Positions 1 to 9,464 of a stretch of DNA of 64,000 nucleotides are shown piece by piece. Positions within the stretch are counted from its first letter, which is position 1. Each line of letters starts with the position of its first letter. The notes below the pieces were generated by a model. The model saw nothing but the letters and a program-made list of their open reading frames with translations, was not told the origin of the DNA and did not search any database. Source of the stretch: Chelatococcus reniformis (GTDB taxonomy: Bacteria > Pseudomonadota > Alphaproteobacteria > Rhizobiales > Beijerinckiaceae); the NCBI RefSeq assembly GCF_014640075.1, contig NZ_BMGG01000006.1, positions 454,284 through 518,283 on the forward strand, written 5' to 3'. A program made the translations under genes and the position numbers.

Positions 1-1
1 G

Positions 2-997
2 GCCGAAGACGCCACCGTCGTCAACAACAACGCCGCCGCCGTGCTGCTGGTGCTCAACAGCCTGGGCCAGGGCCGCCGCTCCATCGTGTCGCGCGGCGAA
101 CTGATCGAGATCGGCGGCGCCTTCCGCCTGCCCGACATCATGGCCCGGGCGGGGACGGTGCTCGACGAGGTCGGCACCACCAACCGCACACACCTGAAGG
201 ACTACGGAGCGGCCCTCGCGCCCGAGACCGGGCTGATCCTCAAGGTACACACCTCCAACTACCGCATCAGCGGCTTCACGGCCGCGGTCGCCGCGCGCGA
301 CCTCGCGCCGCTGGCGCGCGAGCACCGGGTGCCGCTGGTGCACGACCTCGGCTCGGGTACGCTGGCCGATCTGGCCGGCATCGGCCTCGCGCACGAGCCC
401 ACCGTGCGCGAGGCCGTGGCGGACGGCGCCGGCCTCGTCACCTTCTCCGGCGACAAGCTGCTCGGCGGCCCGCAGGCCGGCTTCATCGTCGGGCGCCGCG
501 ACCTCCTCGCCGCGATCAACCGCAACCCGATGAAGCGCGCGCTCCGCGTCGACAAGATCCGGCTCGCGGCGCTCACCGCGACGCTGCGCCTTTACCGCGA
601 TCCGGCGCGGCTGGCGGAGCGCCTGCCGACCCTGCGCCTGCTGGCGCGCAGGCCTGACGACATCGAGGCGCAAGCGCGGCGCCTCGAGCCCGCGGTGGCC
701 GCCGCCTGCGGCGGCGCCGTCACCGTCGAGGTCAGGCCATGCTCCAGCGAGATCGGTTCCGGCGCCCTGCCGCTCGAGACCTTGCCGAGCGCCGCGCTGG
801 CGCTGCGGCCCCTCGCCGGCGGGGGTGGCGGAGCGCTGGCGAGCCTCGCCGCCGCTCTGCGGCGCCTGGCCGTGCCGGTGATCGGGCGTATCGGCGATGG
901 CGCGTTGCTGCTCGACCTGCGCTGCTTGGAAGACGAGGCCGGGTTCCTGGGCGTGCTCGGCGCGCTCGATCCGGGAGCAGGCGATGCGATGGCTTGA
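2..997 (+). CDS. selA: L-seryl-tRNA(Sec) selenium transferase, 5'-truncated by window edge
   Basis: SelA is a PLP enzyme that converts Ser-tRNA(Sec) to Sec-tRNA(Sec) with selenophosphate, in the cytoplasm. The reading frame is open from base 2 and starts inside the protein at [13 protein letters not shown], a typical SelA segment near the PLP site. The PLP-binding lysine lies in [10 protein letters not shown] (codon 455-457). The C-terminal domain ([10 protein letters not shown] and onward) is complete to the TGA at 995-997. About 330 residues are visible; full-length SelA is about 460-470, so roughly 130 residues lie upstream. The next gene starts 14 bases before this stop, so translation is probably coupled. 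In related genomes selA commonly follows formate dehydrogenase genes; that is background and not visible here. Confidence 0.95.
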   Translation, partial: AEDATVVNNNAAAVLLVLNSLGQGRRSIVSRGELIEIGGAFRLPDIMARAGTVLDEVGTTNRTHLKDYGAALAPETGLILKVHTSNYRISGFTAAVAARDLAPLAREHRVPLVHDLGSGTLADLAGIGLAHEPTVREAVADGAGLVTFSGDKLLGGPQAGFIVGRRDLLAAINRNPMKRALRVDKIRLAALTATLRLYRDPARLAERLPTLRLLARRPDDIEAQARRLEPAVAAACGGAVTVEVRPCSSEIGSGALPLETLPSAALALRPLAGGGGGALASLAAALRRLAVPVIGRIGDGALLLDLRCLEDEAGFLGVLGALDPGAGDAMA

Positions 998-1817
998 CCG
1001 CCTGATACGCTCGGTCCGCCCGGGAGTGGAGCATCCGTCGGCGCCGACGCCGGCGCCAGAGCCGAGCCCCTCGATCGCAGAGCAGATGGCGGCGGCCTTG
1101 GCCGCGGCGCAGGCGGGGGACCATGCGGCCGCCCTTGCAATCTGGGGACCGCTGGCGCAGGCGGGGGTGGCACGTGCGCAAAGCAACGTCGGCGCCTGCT
1201 TCGCCGAAGGTCTGGGCGTCGACCGCGACCCGGCGCTCGCCGCGCGCTGGCTCGGTCTTGCCGCCGATGCCTGTGACCCCGTCGGCCAGCGCAACCTCGC
1301 CGCGCTCTACTTCCGTGGCGACGGTGTGGAACGCGACGACCGCCGGGCGGCCGCCCTCTACCGCGCCGCAGCCGAACAAGGCGACGCCGCCGCCCAGGAC
1401 ATGCTGAGCTGGATGCTCGTCGAGGACGGCGGCATCACCTTCGATCCCGTCGAGGCATTGCGCTGGGCACATCTGGCGGCAGACCAGGGCGTCGCCCAAG
1501 CGATGACGCGGCTCGGCATGCTCTATCACGACGCGCTCGGGGCGGACCGCGACCCCGTGGAAGCGGCCCGGTGGTGGCACAGGGCGGCCGACCGCGGCGA
1601 GCCCGACGCACAATCCATGCTCGGCGCGGCCTATCACCTGGGCGCCGGCGTCGCGCGCGATCCCGTCGTTGCGCTGGCGTGGCTGCTGCGCGGCTCGGCG
1701 GGCGGCAGCGCGCTCGCCGGCCGCTTCCTCGGGCCGGCCCGGGCCGCGCTCGACCCGACCGGCATCGCCGAAGCCGAGCGGCTCGCGCGCGTCCCCTTGC
1801 CGGAGGCCCCGCCATGA
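984..1817 (+). CDS. Sel1-repeat (TPR-like) protein inside the selenocysteine operon
   Basis: The 277-aa protein is built largely of Sel1-like repeats of about 36 residues, recognisable by recurring AxxW, AAxxGxxxAQ, LGxxYxxGxGVxxD and A signatures between about residue 40 and 250 (for example [40 protein letters not shown]). Such alpha-solenoids mediate protein-protein contacts. I see no signal peptide, so it is probably cytoplasmic. The start is the ATG at 984 ([10 protein letters not shown]) with GGAGC just upstream; longer in-frame versions read into selA codons and are unlikely. It overlaps selA by 14 bases and its TGA overlaps the selB ATG (ATGA), so it is co-translated with the selenocysteine machinery. 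A scaffold or helper role in Sec-tRNA handling is inference from position only. Confidence 0.85.
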   Translation: MRWLDRLIRSVRPGVEHPSAPTPAPEPSPSIAEQMAAALAAAQAGDHAAALAIWGPLAQAGVARAQSNVGACFAEGLGVDRDPALAARWLGLAADACDPVGQRNLAALYFRGDGVERDDRRAAALYRAAAEQGDAAAQDMLSWMLVEDGGITFDPVEALRWAHLAADQGVAQAMTRLGMLYHDALGADRDPVEAARWWHRAADRGEPDAQSMLGAAYHLGAGVARDPVVALAWLLRGSAGGSALAGRFLGPARAALDPTGIAEAERLARVPLPEAPP

Positions 1818-3886
1818 TCATCGGCACGGCCGGGCATATCGACCACGGCAAGACCGCGCTGGTCAGGGCGCTCACCGGCGTCAATACCGACCGGCTGAAG
1901 GAGGAGAAGGCCCGCGGTATCTCCATCGACCTCGGCTTCGCCTACCAGCCGACGCCGGACGGCGATGTACTGGGCTTCGTCGACGTGCCCGGTCACGAGC
2001 GCTTCGTGCGCACCATGCTCGCCGGCGCCGCCGGCATCGACTACGTGCTCCTCGTCGTGGCCGCCGACGACGGCGTCATGCCGCAGACCCGCGAACATCT
2101 CGCCATCCTCGAGCTGCTCGGCGTCACGCGCGGGGTGGTGGCGCTGACCAAGGCCGACCTCGCCGCCCCGCGGCAGCGCGAGACGGTGACCGCCGAGGTC
2201 CGCGCTGCTCTCGTCGGCGGCGCGCTGGCAACCGCCGACATCGTACCGGTCTCGACCGTCACCGGCGAGGGCATCGCGGCGCTCGGCGATCGGCTGGCCC
2301 GGGAGGCGGCCGCCTTCACCGCACGGGACACGGCCGGGCGCTTCCGACTGGCCATCGACCGCTCCTTCACCCTGCGCGGCGCCGGCACCGTCGTCACCGG
2401 CACCGTGCTCTCGGGCTCCGTCACGGTCGGCGACCACCTGATCGTCAGCCCGTCCGGCCTGCCCGTGCGCGTGCGCTCCATCCATGCGCAGAACCGCCCG
2501 GCTGAGCGCGGTCGCGCTGGCGAGCGCTGCGCCCTCAATCTCGCCGGCGAGCGCGTCACGCGTGAGGCCTTCGCCCGCGGCGACGTGGTGCTCGACCCGC
2601 TCCTGCACGCGCCCGCGGCACGCATCGATGCGACGCTCGCCGTACTGGCGAGCGAGCCGAGGCCGATCGGTCAGTGGTCGCCGGTCCGCCTGCACACGGC
2701 CGCCGTCGAGGTCGGCGCGCGCGTCGTGCTGCTGGGCGATGGGGCGATCCTGCCGGGCGAGGAGGCCTTCGTGCAGCTGGTGCTGGAGCGGCCCGTGGCC
2801 GCCGCCGTCGGCGACCGCTACGTCCTGCGCGACACCTCGGCGCGGCGGACAATCGGCGGCGGCCGGCTGGTCGACCTGCGGGCCCCGGCCCGCAGGCGCC
2901 GCACGCCGCAGCGCTTCGCCCAGCTCGCGGCCCAGGCCACCGGCGCGCCGGACGCCGCCCTCGCCGCTTTGCTGGCGGTGGCGCCCCGCGTGGTCGAGCT
3001 CGACGGCTTCGGGCGCGACCGGGCGCTGAGCGACGCCCAGCTCGAGGCTGCGCTCGCCCGTCCCGGGATCATCCGTATCGCCACCGGCGGCGTGCGCTTC
3101 GCCCTCGCCGGCGCCGACTGGGAAGCGCTGACCAGCGGGCTGCGCGGCACGCTCGCTGCCTTCCATCGCGACAATCCCGATCTCCCCGGCATCGGGCTGG
3201 AGCGGCTGCGCCTGCAATCGGAGCCGCGGCTGCCCGCGCCGGCCTTCGCCGCCGTGCTGCGCGGCCTGGCCCGGACGGGCGACGTCGCGCTCGACGGCGC
3301 CTGGGTGCGCCTCGCCGGCCACGAAGTGCACCTGACGCCGGCGGACGAGGCGGTGTGGCGCGAGATCCGCCCTCGGCTCGGCGGCACCGCCCGCTTCCGG
3401 CCGCCCCGCGTGCGCGACATCGCCGGGCTCATCGGCGCGAGCGAGGCCGAGGTGCGCCGGCTGCTGAAGCGAGTGGGGCGGATGGGTGAGGCGGACGAGG
3501 TGGCGCACGACCACTTCTTCCTGCGCGCGACTGTCGCCGAGTTGATCGACATCCTCGGCCGGCTCGCCGCTGCTGCCGGGCGCAGCGGCTTCACTGCTGC
3601 CCAGTTTCGCGACCAGGTGGACAGCGGTCGCAAGGTGGCAATCCAGATCCTGGAATTTTTCGATCGCCACGGGGTGACCCTGCGGCGCGGCGATCTGCGC
3701 CACATCGACGTGCACCGGCTGGACCTCTTCCGCCCGGCGGGCGAGACCGAGGCGCCCGCCATTGCTGGAGGAGAAGCGTCCCCGGTGGGGCGTCCGGACT
3801 TCAAATCCGGGAGGGGCCGCGCGCCGGTCTCTGGTGGGTTCGACTCCCATTCTCCTCCGCCAGCTCTTTCGGATAGGGCAAGATAG
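1814..3886 (+). CDS. selB: Selenocysteine-specific elongation factor SelB, 3' end overlapping selC
   Basis: SelB is the GTPase that delivers Sec-tRNA(Sec) to UGA codons marked by a SECIS hairpin. Visible motifs: G1 GHIDHGKT (residues 7-14), switch region GISIDLG (35-41), G3 DVPGH (57-61), G4 TKAD (112-115), then translation-factor beta-barrels and C-terminal winged helices (for example [21 protein letters not shown]) that bind SECIS RNA. The ATG at 1814 overlaps the previous stop. At 690 aa it is longer than E. coli SelB (614). The last about 40 residues are read through the tRNA-Sec gene (3767-3862), which lies exactly in frame with no stop until TAG at 3884. The natural fold probably ends near [11 protein letters not shown], so the C-terminal tail is probably a by-product of the overlap. 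Confidence 0.95.
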   Translation: MIIGTAGHIDHGKTALVRALTGVNTDRLKEEKARGISIDLGFAYQPTPDGDVLGFVDVPGHERFVRTMLAGAAGIDYVLLVVAADDGVMPQTREHLAILELLGVTRGVVALTKADLAAPRQRETVTAEVRAALVGGALATADIVPVSTVTGEGIAALGDRLAREAAAFTARDTAGRFRLAIDRSFTLRGAGTVVTGTVLSGSVTVGDHLIVSPSGLPVRVRSIHAQNRPAERGRAGERCALNLAGERVTREAFARGDVVLDPLLHAPAARIDATLAVLASEPRPIGQWSPVRLHTAAVEVGARVVLLGDGAILPGEEAFVQLVLERPVAAAVGDRYVLRDTSARRTIGGGRLVDLRAPARRRRTPQRFAQLAAQATGAPDAALAALLAVAPRVVELDGFGRDRALSDAQLEAALARPGIIRIATGGVRFALAGADWEALTSGLRGTLAAFHRDNPDLPGIGLERLRLQSEPRLPAPAFAAVLRGLARTGDVALDGAWVRLAGHEVHLTPADEAVWREIRPRLGGTARFRPPRVRDIAGLIGASEAEVRRLLKRVGRMGEADEVAHDHFFLRATVAELIDILGRLAAAAGRSGFTAAQFRDQVDSGRKVAIQILEFFDRHGVTLRRGDLRHIDVHRLDLFRPAGETEAPAIAGGEASPVGRPDFKSGRGRAPVSGGFDSHSPPPALSDRAR
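3767..3862 (+). tRNA. selC: tRNA-Sec (anticodon TCA)
   Basis: Features diagnostic of selenocysteine tRNA: an 8-bp acceptor stem (GGAGGAGA, 3767-3774, with TCTCCTCC, 3851-3858), a long D stem (GTCCC/GGGGC), anticodon stem CCGGA/TCCGG around loop CTTCAAA with anticodon TCA at 3801-3803, a long variable arm (about 3811-3832), a T arm with GGTTCGACTCC, discriminator G3859 and an encoded CCA (3860-3862). Total 96 nt with CCA. It is the fourth element of the selA-sel1-selB-selC operon and lies wholly inside the selB reading frame on the same strand. I see no separate promoter or terminator. Confidence 0.97.
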
Positions 3887-3996
3887 AACGTCACCGGCGC
3901 CCGCGGCCGAACATCCCTGCCATAAAATTCGTGCGCTGCCGGCAACCTAAGTCGGGTCTGCAAGTTCATGTTGGCGCAGCGCAGCAGGGATACGCC

Positions 3997-6081
3997 ATGA
4001 CTCACGAGAGCCGTAGCAAGGGCCGGATCGAGAACGGAGATGCGACCGTCCTGGGCGCAAACTTCAATGGAGAGGGGACGAACTTTGCCCTCTTCTCCGC
4101 CTATGCCGAGCGTGTCGAGCTTTGCCTGTTCGATCCGGCCACCGGCGCGGAAATGGAACGCCTGGCGTTACCCGAATACACCAATGAAGTCTGGCATGGT
4201 TTCGTGCCCGGAGCGGGACCGGGTACGCTCTACGGCTACAGGGTCCATGGTCCCTATGCGCCCGAGGCCGGGCACCGCTTCAATCCCAACAAGCTGCTGA
4301 TCGATCCCTATGCCCGGGCGTTGCACGGCGAGGTGGAATGGTCGCCCGCGCACTTCGGTTACGTGATCGGGGCCGAGGACAAGGACCTCTCCTTCAACGA
4401 GCAGGACAGCGCTCAGGGAACGCCCAAGTGCGTCGTCATCGATCCCAAGGAGTCCGATTGGTCCGGCGACGCCGGCCCACGCATTCCATGGGCTGAGACC
4501 ATCTTCTACGAAACACATGTCCGGGGTTTCACGCAGCGGCATCACGCCATCCCCGAACACCTGCGTGGAACCTTCGAGGGCCTCGGCCATCACGCGATCG
4601 TCGACTACGTCAAGTCGCTCGGCATCACCGCGATCGAGCTGCTACCCGTCCACGCCTTCCCTGATGACGAGCATCTCAAATCGAAGGGACTGAGCAACTT
4701 CTGGGGCTACAATACGCTGGCCTTCTTCGCGCCCGAACAACGCTATCTGGGGCCCGCCGGGCTCGCCGGTTTCCGTGCGATGGTGCGCGCCTTCCATGAC
4801 GCGGGCATCGAGGTCATCCTCGATGTGGTCTACAATCACACGGCGGAAGGCAACGAACTCGGCCCGACCCTTTCGTTCAAAGGGATCGACAACTTCAGTT
4901 ACTATCGAACACTGCCCGATCAGCCGCGCTACTACATCAACGACACGGGCACCGGCAATACGGTCAATACGTCCCATCCGCGCGTGCTGCAGCTGGTGCT
5001 GGATTCGCTGCGCTATTGGGCCGGTGAGATGCATGTCGACGGGTTCCGCTTCGACCTGGGGACGATCCTCGGGCGCGAGCCGAACGGGTTCGATCAACGC
5101 GGCGGCTTCTTCGACGCGATCGGGCAGGATCCGCAGCTGTCCAAAGTGAAGCTGATCGGCGAACCTTGGGACATCGGCCCCGGCGGCTACCAGGTGGGCG
5201 GATTTCCGCCGGGCTGGGCGGAATGGAACGACAAATATCGGGACACCGTTCGCGACTATTGGAAGGGGACACCGGGCGTCCTGAGGGATTTCGCGGCGCG
5301 TGTGACAGGATCGGGAGACATCTACGACCTGCGCGGCCGCAGGCCGTGGGCCGGCGTGAACTTCATTACGGCGCACGACGGTTTTACATTGAACGACTTG
5401 GTCTCATACAACGATAAGCACAACGATGCCAACGGCGAGGACAACAACGACGGGCATTCCGACAACCGAAGCTTCAATTACGGAGCGGAAGGGCCGACGG
5501 ACGACGCCGGCATCAGGGCCGTGCGCGAGCGGCAGAAGCGCAACTTTCTCGCGACACTCATGGTCTCGAGCGGCACGCCGATGCTGCTTGCCGGTGACGA
5601 GTTCGGTCGCACGCAAGGCGGCAACAACAACGGCTATTGCCAGGATAGTGAGATCTCATGGGTCGATTGGGACGGCGCCGATGAGGATGGACAGCGTCTC
5701 ACCGCCTTCGTCCAGCGGCTCACCGCCTTGCGGCGAGCTCAGCCGCTCCTGCGCCGTGCCAGCTTCCGCGACGGGCTGCAGGTGACATGGCTGAACCCCG
5801 GCGGAGGCGAGCAGACGCAGGAGCAATGGGACGACGCCGGTGCCAACTCGGTCGCCTTGCGCCTTCAGCGCGACGGTCTCGACGCGGAGGGCGAATGGAG
5901 CGACATCATCATCGCCTTCAATCCCCATGACGGCGTTGTGCCGTTCAAATTGCCGGCTCGCGAGGAGCGCCGCTGGACCTTGGTGCTCGACACCAACGAT
6001 CCCGACCGCCCCGAACAGGAATGCCCGGAGGGCGAGCCGAGCTTGAACGTCGAGGCGCGCTCGCTAGCCGTGTTCGTCTGA
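3997..6081 (+). CDS. glgX: Glycogen debranching enzyme GlgX (GH13)
   Basis: This 694-aa enzyme hydrolyses alpha-1,6 branches of phosphorylase-trimmed glycogen. Domain order is an N-terminal CBM48-type beta-sandwich (GANFNGEGTNFALFSAYAERVELCLFD), the GH13 catalytic barrel and a C-terminal beta domain. Catalytic residues are visible: nucleophile D353 in VDGFRFDL, acid/base E389 in LIGEPWDIG and D461 in TAHDGFTLND. The family signature GDEFGRTQGGNNNGYCQD is intact. The ATG at 3997 is chosen because AGCAGGGA precedes it; a longer version from 3931 has no comparable site. Length fits the GlgX/TreX family (about 650-720). It stands alone here, with no glgA, B, C or P gene adjacent. Its 3' end overlaps the convergent SDR gene by 18 bases. 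Confidence 0.95.
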   Translation: MTHESRSKGRIENGDATVLGANFNGEGTNFALFSAYAERVELCLFDPATGAEMERLALPEYTNEVWHGFVPGAGPGTLYGYRVHGPYAPEAGHRFNPNKLLIDPYARALHGEVEWSPAHFGYVIGAEDKDLSFNEQDSAQGTPKCVVIDPKESDWSGDAGPRIPWAETIFYETHVRGFTQRHHAIPEHLRGTFEGLGHHAIVDYVKSLGITAIELLPVHAFPDDEHLKSKGLSNFWGYNTLAFFAPEQRYLGPAGLAGFRAMVRAFHDAGIEVILDVVYNHTAEGNELGPTLSFKGIDNFSYYRTLPDQPRYYINDTGTGNTVNTSHPRVLQLVLDSLRYWAGEMHVDGFRFDLGTILGREPNGFDQRGGFFDAIGQDPQLSKVKLIGEPWDIGPGGYQVGGFPPGWAEWNDKYRDTVRDYWKGTPGVLRDFAARVTGSGDIYDLRGRRPWAGVNFITAHDGFTLNDLVSYNDKHNDANGEDNNDGHSDNRSFNYGAEGPTDDAGIRAVRERQKRNFLATLMVSSGTPMLLAGDEFGRTQGGNNNGYCQDSEISWVDWDGADEDGQRLTAFVQRLTALRRAQPLLRRASFRDGLQVTWLNPGGGEQTQEQWDDAGANSVALRLQRDGLDAEGEWSDIIIAFNPHDGVVPFKLPAREERRWTLVLDTNDPDRPEQECPEGEPSLNVEARSLAVFV

Positions 6082-6945
6082 AGGCACGGGCTGCGCCTGT
6101 CCAGCCAGCCCCAATCGTCGCGCGAAGAAGGTATCGGCCAAGCGCCGGGGCAGTGCGCTGACCAGCCAGTGTTGCAACGGCGTCGGACTCAGCGCGTAGC
6201 GCGTGCGGGGCTTGGCAGCGGTGAGCGCGGTCTTGACCGCCTCGCCGATCCGCTCCGGGGGCAGGCCGTTCCGGCCTTGCGCGATCATGTAGCCGCGCAT
6301 CTTGGCGATGGCCGCGGCATAGGGCGTGCCGTCGAAGGTCCCCACGTCGGCCGCCGTGTCGGCCTTGTCCCAGATCGGCGTCGCCACGGCGCCCGGGCCG
6401 ATGATCACCACGTCGATGCCAAACAGCATCAGTTCGCGGCGCAGCGCTTCCGACAGGCCTTCGATCGCGAACTTGGAGGCGCTGTAGGCGCCGACGAAGG
6501 GCGCGGCGCTCTTACCGCTCACCGACGAGATCATCACGATCCGCCCAGGCGCTCCCCGCCGCGCCCGATCGCTGCCGAGCAGCGGCACGAAGTGCTGCGT
6601 CACGATCAACTGGCCAGTGACGTTGACGGCGAGCTGCTGCTTGAAGTCGTCGATGGCAAGATAGATGAGCGGTCCCGGCACGGCGATGCCGGCGTTGTTG
6701 ACGAGCCCGGCCAGCGTCTCGCCGCCAAGGGCTGCGTCCACCAGCGCCGCGCCGGCGGCCACCGCCGTCTCGTCGGTCACGTCGAAGACGAGCGGCGTGA
6801 AGCTCGCACCGAACTCCCGGGACAGCCTGTCGGCATCCTCGGCCTTGCGCACGCTGCCGAACACGCGAAAGCCTGAAGCGGTCAGCACCTCCACGCAGGC
6901 CCAGCCGATGCCGCTGGAGGCGCCGGTGACGACGACGGACTGCAT
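6064..6945 (-). CDS. Short-chain dehydrogenase/reductase (classical SDR)
   Basis: The 293-aa Rossmann-fold oxidoreductase has the NAD(P)-binding motif TGASSGIG (residues 7-14), NNAG (83-86), a catalytic serine near residues 140-141, and Y154-SASK with K158. Its style (YSASKFAIEGLSEALRREL, then a longer C-terminus) is that of SDRs annotated as acting on steroids, retinol or other hydrophobic alcohols; the substrate cannot be deduced. The start at 6945 is preceded by GAGGGAG at proper spacing; an upstream in-frame codon would add 13 unlikely residues. It converges on glgX with an 18-base overlap. No regulator is adjacent. Confidence 0.85.
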   Translation of the reverse strand: MQSVVVTGASSGIGWACVEVLTASGFRVFGSVRKAEDADRLSREFGASFTPLVFDVTDETAVAAGAALVDAALGGETLAGLVNNAGIAVPGPLIYLAIDDFKQQLAVNVTGQLIVTQHFVPLLGSDRARRGAPGRIVMISSVSGKSAAPFVGAYSASKFAIEGLSEALRRELMLFGIDVVIIGPGAVATPIWDKADTAADVGTFDGTPYAAAIAKMRGYMIAQGRNGLPPERIGEAVKTALTAAKPRTRYALSPTPLQHWLVSALPRRLADTFFARRLGLAGQAQPVPSDEHG

Positions 6946-7071
6946 GGGTCGCTCCCTCGCGGCGGCGCGGCCATCGGCTGCCAAGCGTGCACGGGAGCAC
7001 TCCTGGTGCCTGGCGGCAAGTGCCCGCAGCGCGTCTCCCCGATCGCGTTATCCGTCCGATTGGGACGGGCT

Positions 7072-8820
7072 TTAGCCGAACGTGAAGGCGTAGGCGCGGA
7101 CCCCGGCATCGAGGAATTCGATCTCGAAGGTACGGTCCGCCACCCGTTCCGCCTGCCGCACGAGCTGGTAGAGACGGGGGCTGTCGACGCGCCCCCAGCC
7201 GTCGGCGTCGACGTCGGTGCCGTGATCAGCGCCGGGCGCGGCCCCGTCGAGCCTGACGCGGAAGCGGACCGGACGGCCGGGCGCGGACGGCGCCAGCACC
7301 AGGTGCAGGTCGCGAGCGTGGAAGCGGTAGGCGATGCGGCCGGACGGATCATCCAGCGTCGCGAACTCGCGGCCGACGGTCCACGTGCCGGTCAGGCTCC
7401 ACCGGTCGAGCGGCAGCGCCGCCAGCGGCCGATAGCGGTTGGGCGCGTCCTCCCAGATGCCGCCGGGCGAGGCGAAGTTGCTGGCCTGGGCGTAGCCGAC
7501 GTAGGTCTCGCCCGAGTGCAGATCGCGCGCGTCCGCCGCCGCCTGCGTGCCCTCCCCCACCACAGGGCCGGCGGCGGCCGCGGGCGGCGCGGCACCGGCA
7601 TCGGCCAGCAACTGGCGGAGGACCTCGTCGGAGCGCTCATAGCCACCCTCGCCGAGCACGCGGTGGCGGAGACGGCCGTCGGCGCCGAAGATGTAGATGG
7701 CCGGCCACGCTTGGTTACCAAAGCCCCGCCAGACCGCGAAATCGTTGTCGATGGCGACGGGATAGCCCACCCCGAGCGTCGCTGCGGCGCGGCTGACGTT
7801 GCCCACGTCCTTCTCGAAGGCGAACTCCGGCGTGTGCACGCCGACGACGACGAGGCCCTGGTGGCGGTACCGCTCGGCCCAGGTGCGCACGTGGGGCAGA
7901 ACCCGCAGGCAATTGATGCACGAATAGGTCCAGAAGTTCACGAGCACGACCTTGCCGCGCAGATCTTCGGCCCGGAGCGGCTGCGCATTCAGCCAGGGGC
8001 CGGCGCCCAGGAGCGCGCCGAACGGGCCGGCCTCCATCGGGTCCGCGGCAGCCTGTGCCGGGCTGCCCGGGCCGGCGAGGTCGCGCCCACTGCCGAGGCC
8101 ATCGACGAGCCCCTGTTCGATCCGGATCGTTCCGGCCGCGGACCAGCGGGTCAGGAGGCTGGCATCCAGACCCAGCCAGATGGTCGCCACCGCCGCCAGC
8201 ACGGCGCCGCCGAGGGCCGGCCGCAGCCGCTCGCCCCACCGGACCCAGCCGCCGACCGCCGCGAGCAGGCGCCGGCCCAGCAGCAGGCCCGCGGCCAGCG
8301 AGGTCGCCGCCCCCAGCCCGTAGGTCAGCAGCAGCAGCGAGGTCTCGATGCGCGGGCCACCAAGCGCCGCGCCGGTCAGGATCAAGCCCAGCACCGGCCC
8401 GGCGCACGGCGCCCAGAGCAAGCCGGTGGCAACGCCCAAGGCCAGCGAAGCCGGCGTGCCAGACGGCCACCGGGTGCCGGACCAGTCCGCCAGGCGTGAG
8501 CCGGCCGCCACGACCGGCGCCGTCAGGCGCGCCGCCAGGCCGGGCCACAGGAGCGACAGCCCGACCAGCGTCATCAGCAGCAGTGCGCCGGCCCGGCCGT
8601 AGCGGCTGGCCTCGACCGCCCAGCCGCCGGCGATCGCCGCCAGGCTGGCGGCGGCGCCGAAGGCCAGGGCGAGGCCGAGCAGCATGGGCAGCGCCGTGCG
8701 CCGGAACGGCCCGTCGGCGCGCGCCAGCGCGAAGGGCAGGATCGGCCAGATGCAAGGCGACGCGATCGTCAGCACGCCGGCGAGGTAGGCAAGGACGAAA
8801 AGCGCCATCGACGCCACCAT
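7072..8820 (-). CDS. DipZ-like protein: CcdA-type transmembrane domain plus thioredoxin-like domain
   Basis: A probable inner-membrane thiol-redox protein of about 582 aa. The first about 230 residues are six or so hydrophobic helices of the CcdA/DsbD family with its paired Pro-Cys motifs (ASPCIWPI and WAPCAGPV), which pass reductant across the membrane. A thioredoxin-like AhpC/TSA/TlpA domain follows, with the active site SCINCLR (C301, C304). The C-terminal about 150 residues form a beta-rich region as in DipZ. The start is uncertain: ATG 8820 is used, ATG 8808 and TTG 8835 are alternatives, and none has a strong ribosome site. A strong hairpin (8911-8948) separates it from ohr. Reduction of periplasmic disulfides is inferred from family knowledge. 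Confidence 0.88.
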   Translation of the reverse strand: MVASMALFVLAYLAGVLTIASPCIWPILPFALARADGPFRRTALPMLLGLALAFGAAASLAAIAGGWAVEASRYGRAGALLLMTLVGLSLLWPGLAARLTAPVVAAGSRLADWSGTRWPSGTPASLALGVATGLLWAPCAGPVLGLILTGAALGGPRIETSLLLLTYGLGAATSLAAGLLLGRRLLAAVGGWVRWGERLRPALGGAVLAAVATIWLGLDASLLTRWSAAGTIRIEQGLVDGLGSGRDLAGPGSPAQAAADPMEAGPFGALLGAGPWLNAQPLRAEDLRGKVVLVNFWTYSCINCLRVLPHVRTWAERYRHQGLVVVGVHTPEFAFEKDVGNVSRAAATLGVGYPVAIDNDFAVWRGFGNQAWPAIYIFGADGRLRHRVLGEGGYERSDEVLRQLLADAGAAPPAAAAGPVVGEGTQAAADARDLHSGETYVGYAQASNFASPGGIWEDAPNRYRPLAALPLDRWSLTGTWTVGREFATLDDPSGRIAYRFHARDLHLVLAPSAPGRPVRFRVRLDGAAPGADHGTDVDADGWGRVDSPRLYQLVRQAERVADRTFEIEFLDAGVRAYAFTFG

Positions 8821-8910
8821 TCGATTGCGGAGCAATGTCGGACGCGAAGGTCACTGCGCCCATCACGGCCGGGCGGGCGACGGCGCCCAGCCGCGTCAGC
8901 GAGGTGTCGG

Positions 8911-8948
8911 CCGGCCGGCCCTGCCGCCGGGGCGGCAGGGCCGGCCGG
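8911..8948 (-). terminator. Long GC-rich hairpin downstream of ohr
   Basis: An 18-bp perfect inverted repeat (8911-8928 with 8931-8948) starts 3 bases beyond the ohr stop codon. The two central bases leave little loop, so the top pairs must open. There is no T tract, so it is a strong stem but not a textbook intrinsic terminator. It probably ends or stabilises the ohr transcript and separates it from the DipZ-like gene downstream. Confidence 0.65.
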
Positions 8949-8951
8949 GTC

Positions 8952-9368
8952 TCACACCACGTTGACCACGACGGCGATGTTGCCGCGCGTCGCCCTGGAA
9001 TACGGGCAGGTCTCGTGGGCCGCATCGACGACGGCCTGGGCAGTGGTGCGATCCAGGCCCGGCAGGCTGACGTTGAGCCGTGCCTGAAGGGCGTAGGCGG
9101 CGCCGGCCGTGCCCAGGTCCACCTCGGCGTCGACCGCAAGGTCGGCCGGTAGCGTCACCTTCAGGCGCCCGGCCGCATGGCGCATGGCGCCGATGAAGCA
9201 GGCCGACCACCCGGCGGCGAACAATTGCTCGGGATTGGTGCCGGCGCCGGGCGCGCCGGGCGGGGTCAGCTTGACCTCCAGGCGGCCGTCCGAGCTGCGG
9301 GACGCGCCGTCGCGGCCACCGGTGGTGTGGGTCTGGGCGGTGTACAGCACCTTGTCGATCTGGGTCAT
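8952..9368 (-). CDS. ohr: Organic hydroperoxide reductase Ohr
   Basis: Ohr is a cytoplasmic lipoyl-dependent thiol peroxidase of the OsmC/Ohr family that reduces organic and fatty-acid hydroperoxides. The 138-aa length is typical. The two catalytic cysteines are C57 in GWSACFIGAM and C121 in ETCPYSRATRGN. The conserved active-site Arg (R19, GGRDG) and Glu (E47, NPEQLF) are present. The Ohr-type N-terminus (KVLYTAQTHTTGGRDG) separates it from plain OsmC. The ATG at 9368 has AAGGTGAT upstream. It is divergent from its MarR-type repressor gene at 9509, with shared palindromic operators between them, the standard ohr-ohrR layout. Confidence 0.96.
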   Translation of the reverse strand: MTQIDKVLYTAQTHTTGGRDGASRSSDGRLEVKLTPPGAPGAGTNPEQLFAAGWSACFIGAMRHAAGRLKVTLPADLAVDAEVDLGTAGAAYALQARLNVSLPGLDRTTAQAVVDAAHETCPYSRATRGNIAVVVNVV

Positions 9369-9387
9369 GGCATCACCTTAAGTTCGT

Positions 9388-9408
9388 GTGCGATTAAATC
9401 GTACGCGA
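9388..9408. promoter_or_regulatory. Probable OhrR operator near ohr
   Basis: GTGCGATTAAATCGTACGCGA contains the near-palindrome CGATT-A-AATCG in an AT-rich patch 20 bases before the ohr start codon. It resembles the imperfect AT-centred palindromes bound by OhrR proteins of alphaproteobacteria. Repression of ohr by OhrR and release on oxidation of the regulator is family knowledge; the exact footprint is inference. Confidence 0.6.
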
Positions 9409-9452
9409 CTCATATCACTGGCTCGCTCGCGGATGTCAACCCTTCCGATTTC

Positions 9453-9464
9453 ATCGCATGCGAT
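9453..9464. promoter_or_regulatory. Second palindrome in the ohr-ohrR intergenic region
   Basis: ATCGCATGCGAT is a perfect 12-bp palindrome about 45 bases before the ohrR start. It shares the half-site GCGAT with the element at 9388. A further palindrome, CGAGATCTCG, follows nearby at about 9477. These could be the autoregulatory OhrR site on the ohrR side. Confidence 0.45.

Noticed and set aside
1634..3850. A 738-codon open frame antisense to selB
   Set aside because: Shadow of selB in GC-rich DNA; no domain or ribosome site.
7006..8499. A 497-codon plus-strand frame opposite the DipZ-like gene
   Set aside because: Shadow of the DipZ-like coding sequence; repetitive Arg/Gln/Ala/Gly composition without motifs.
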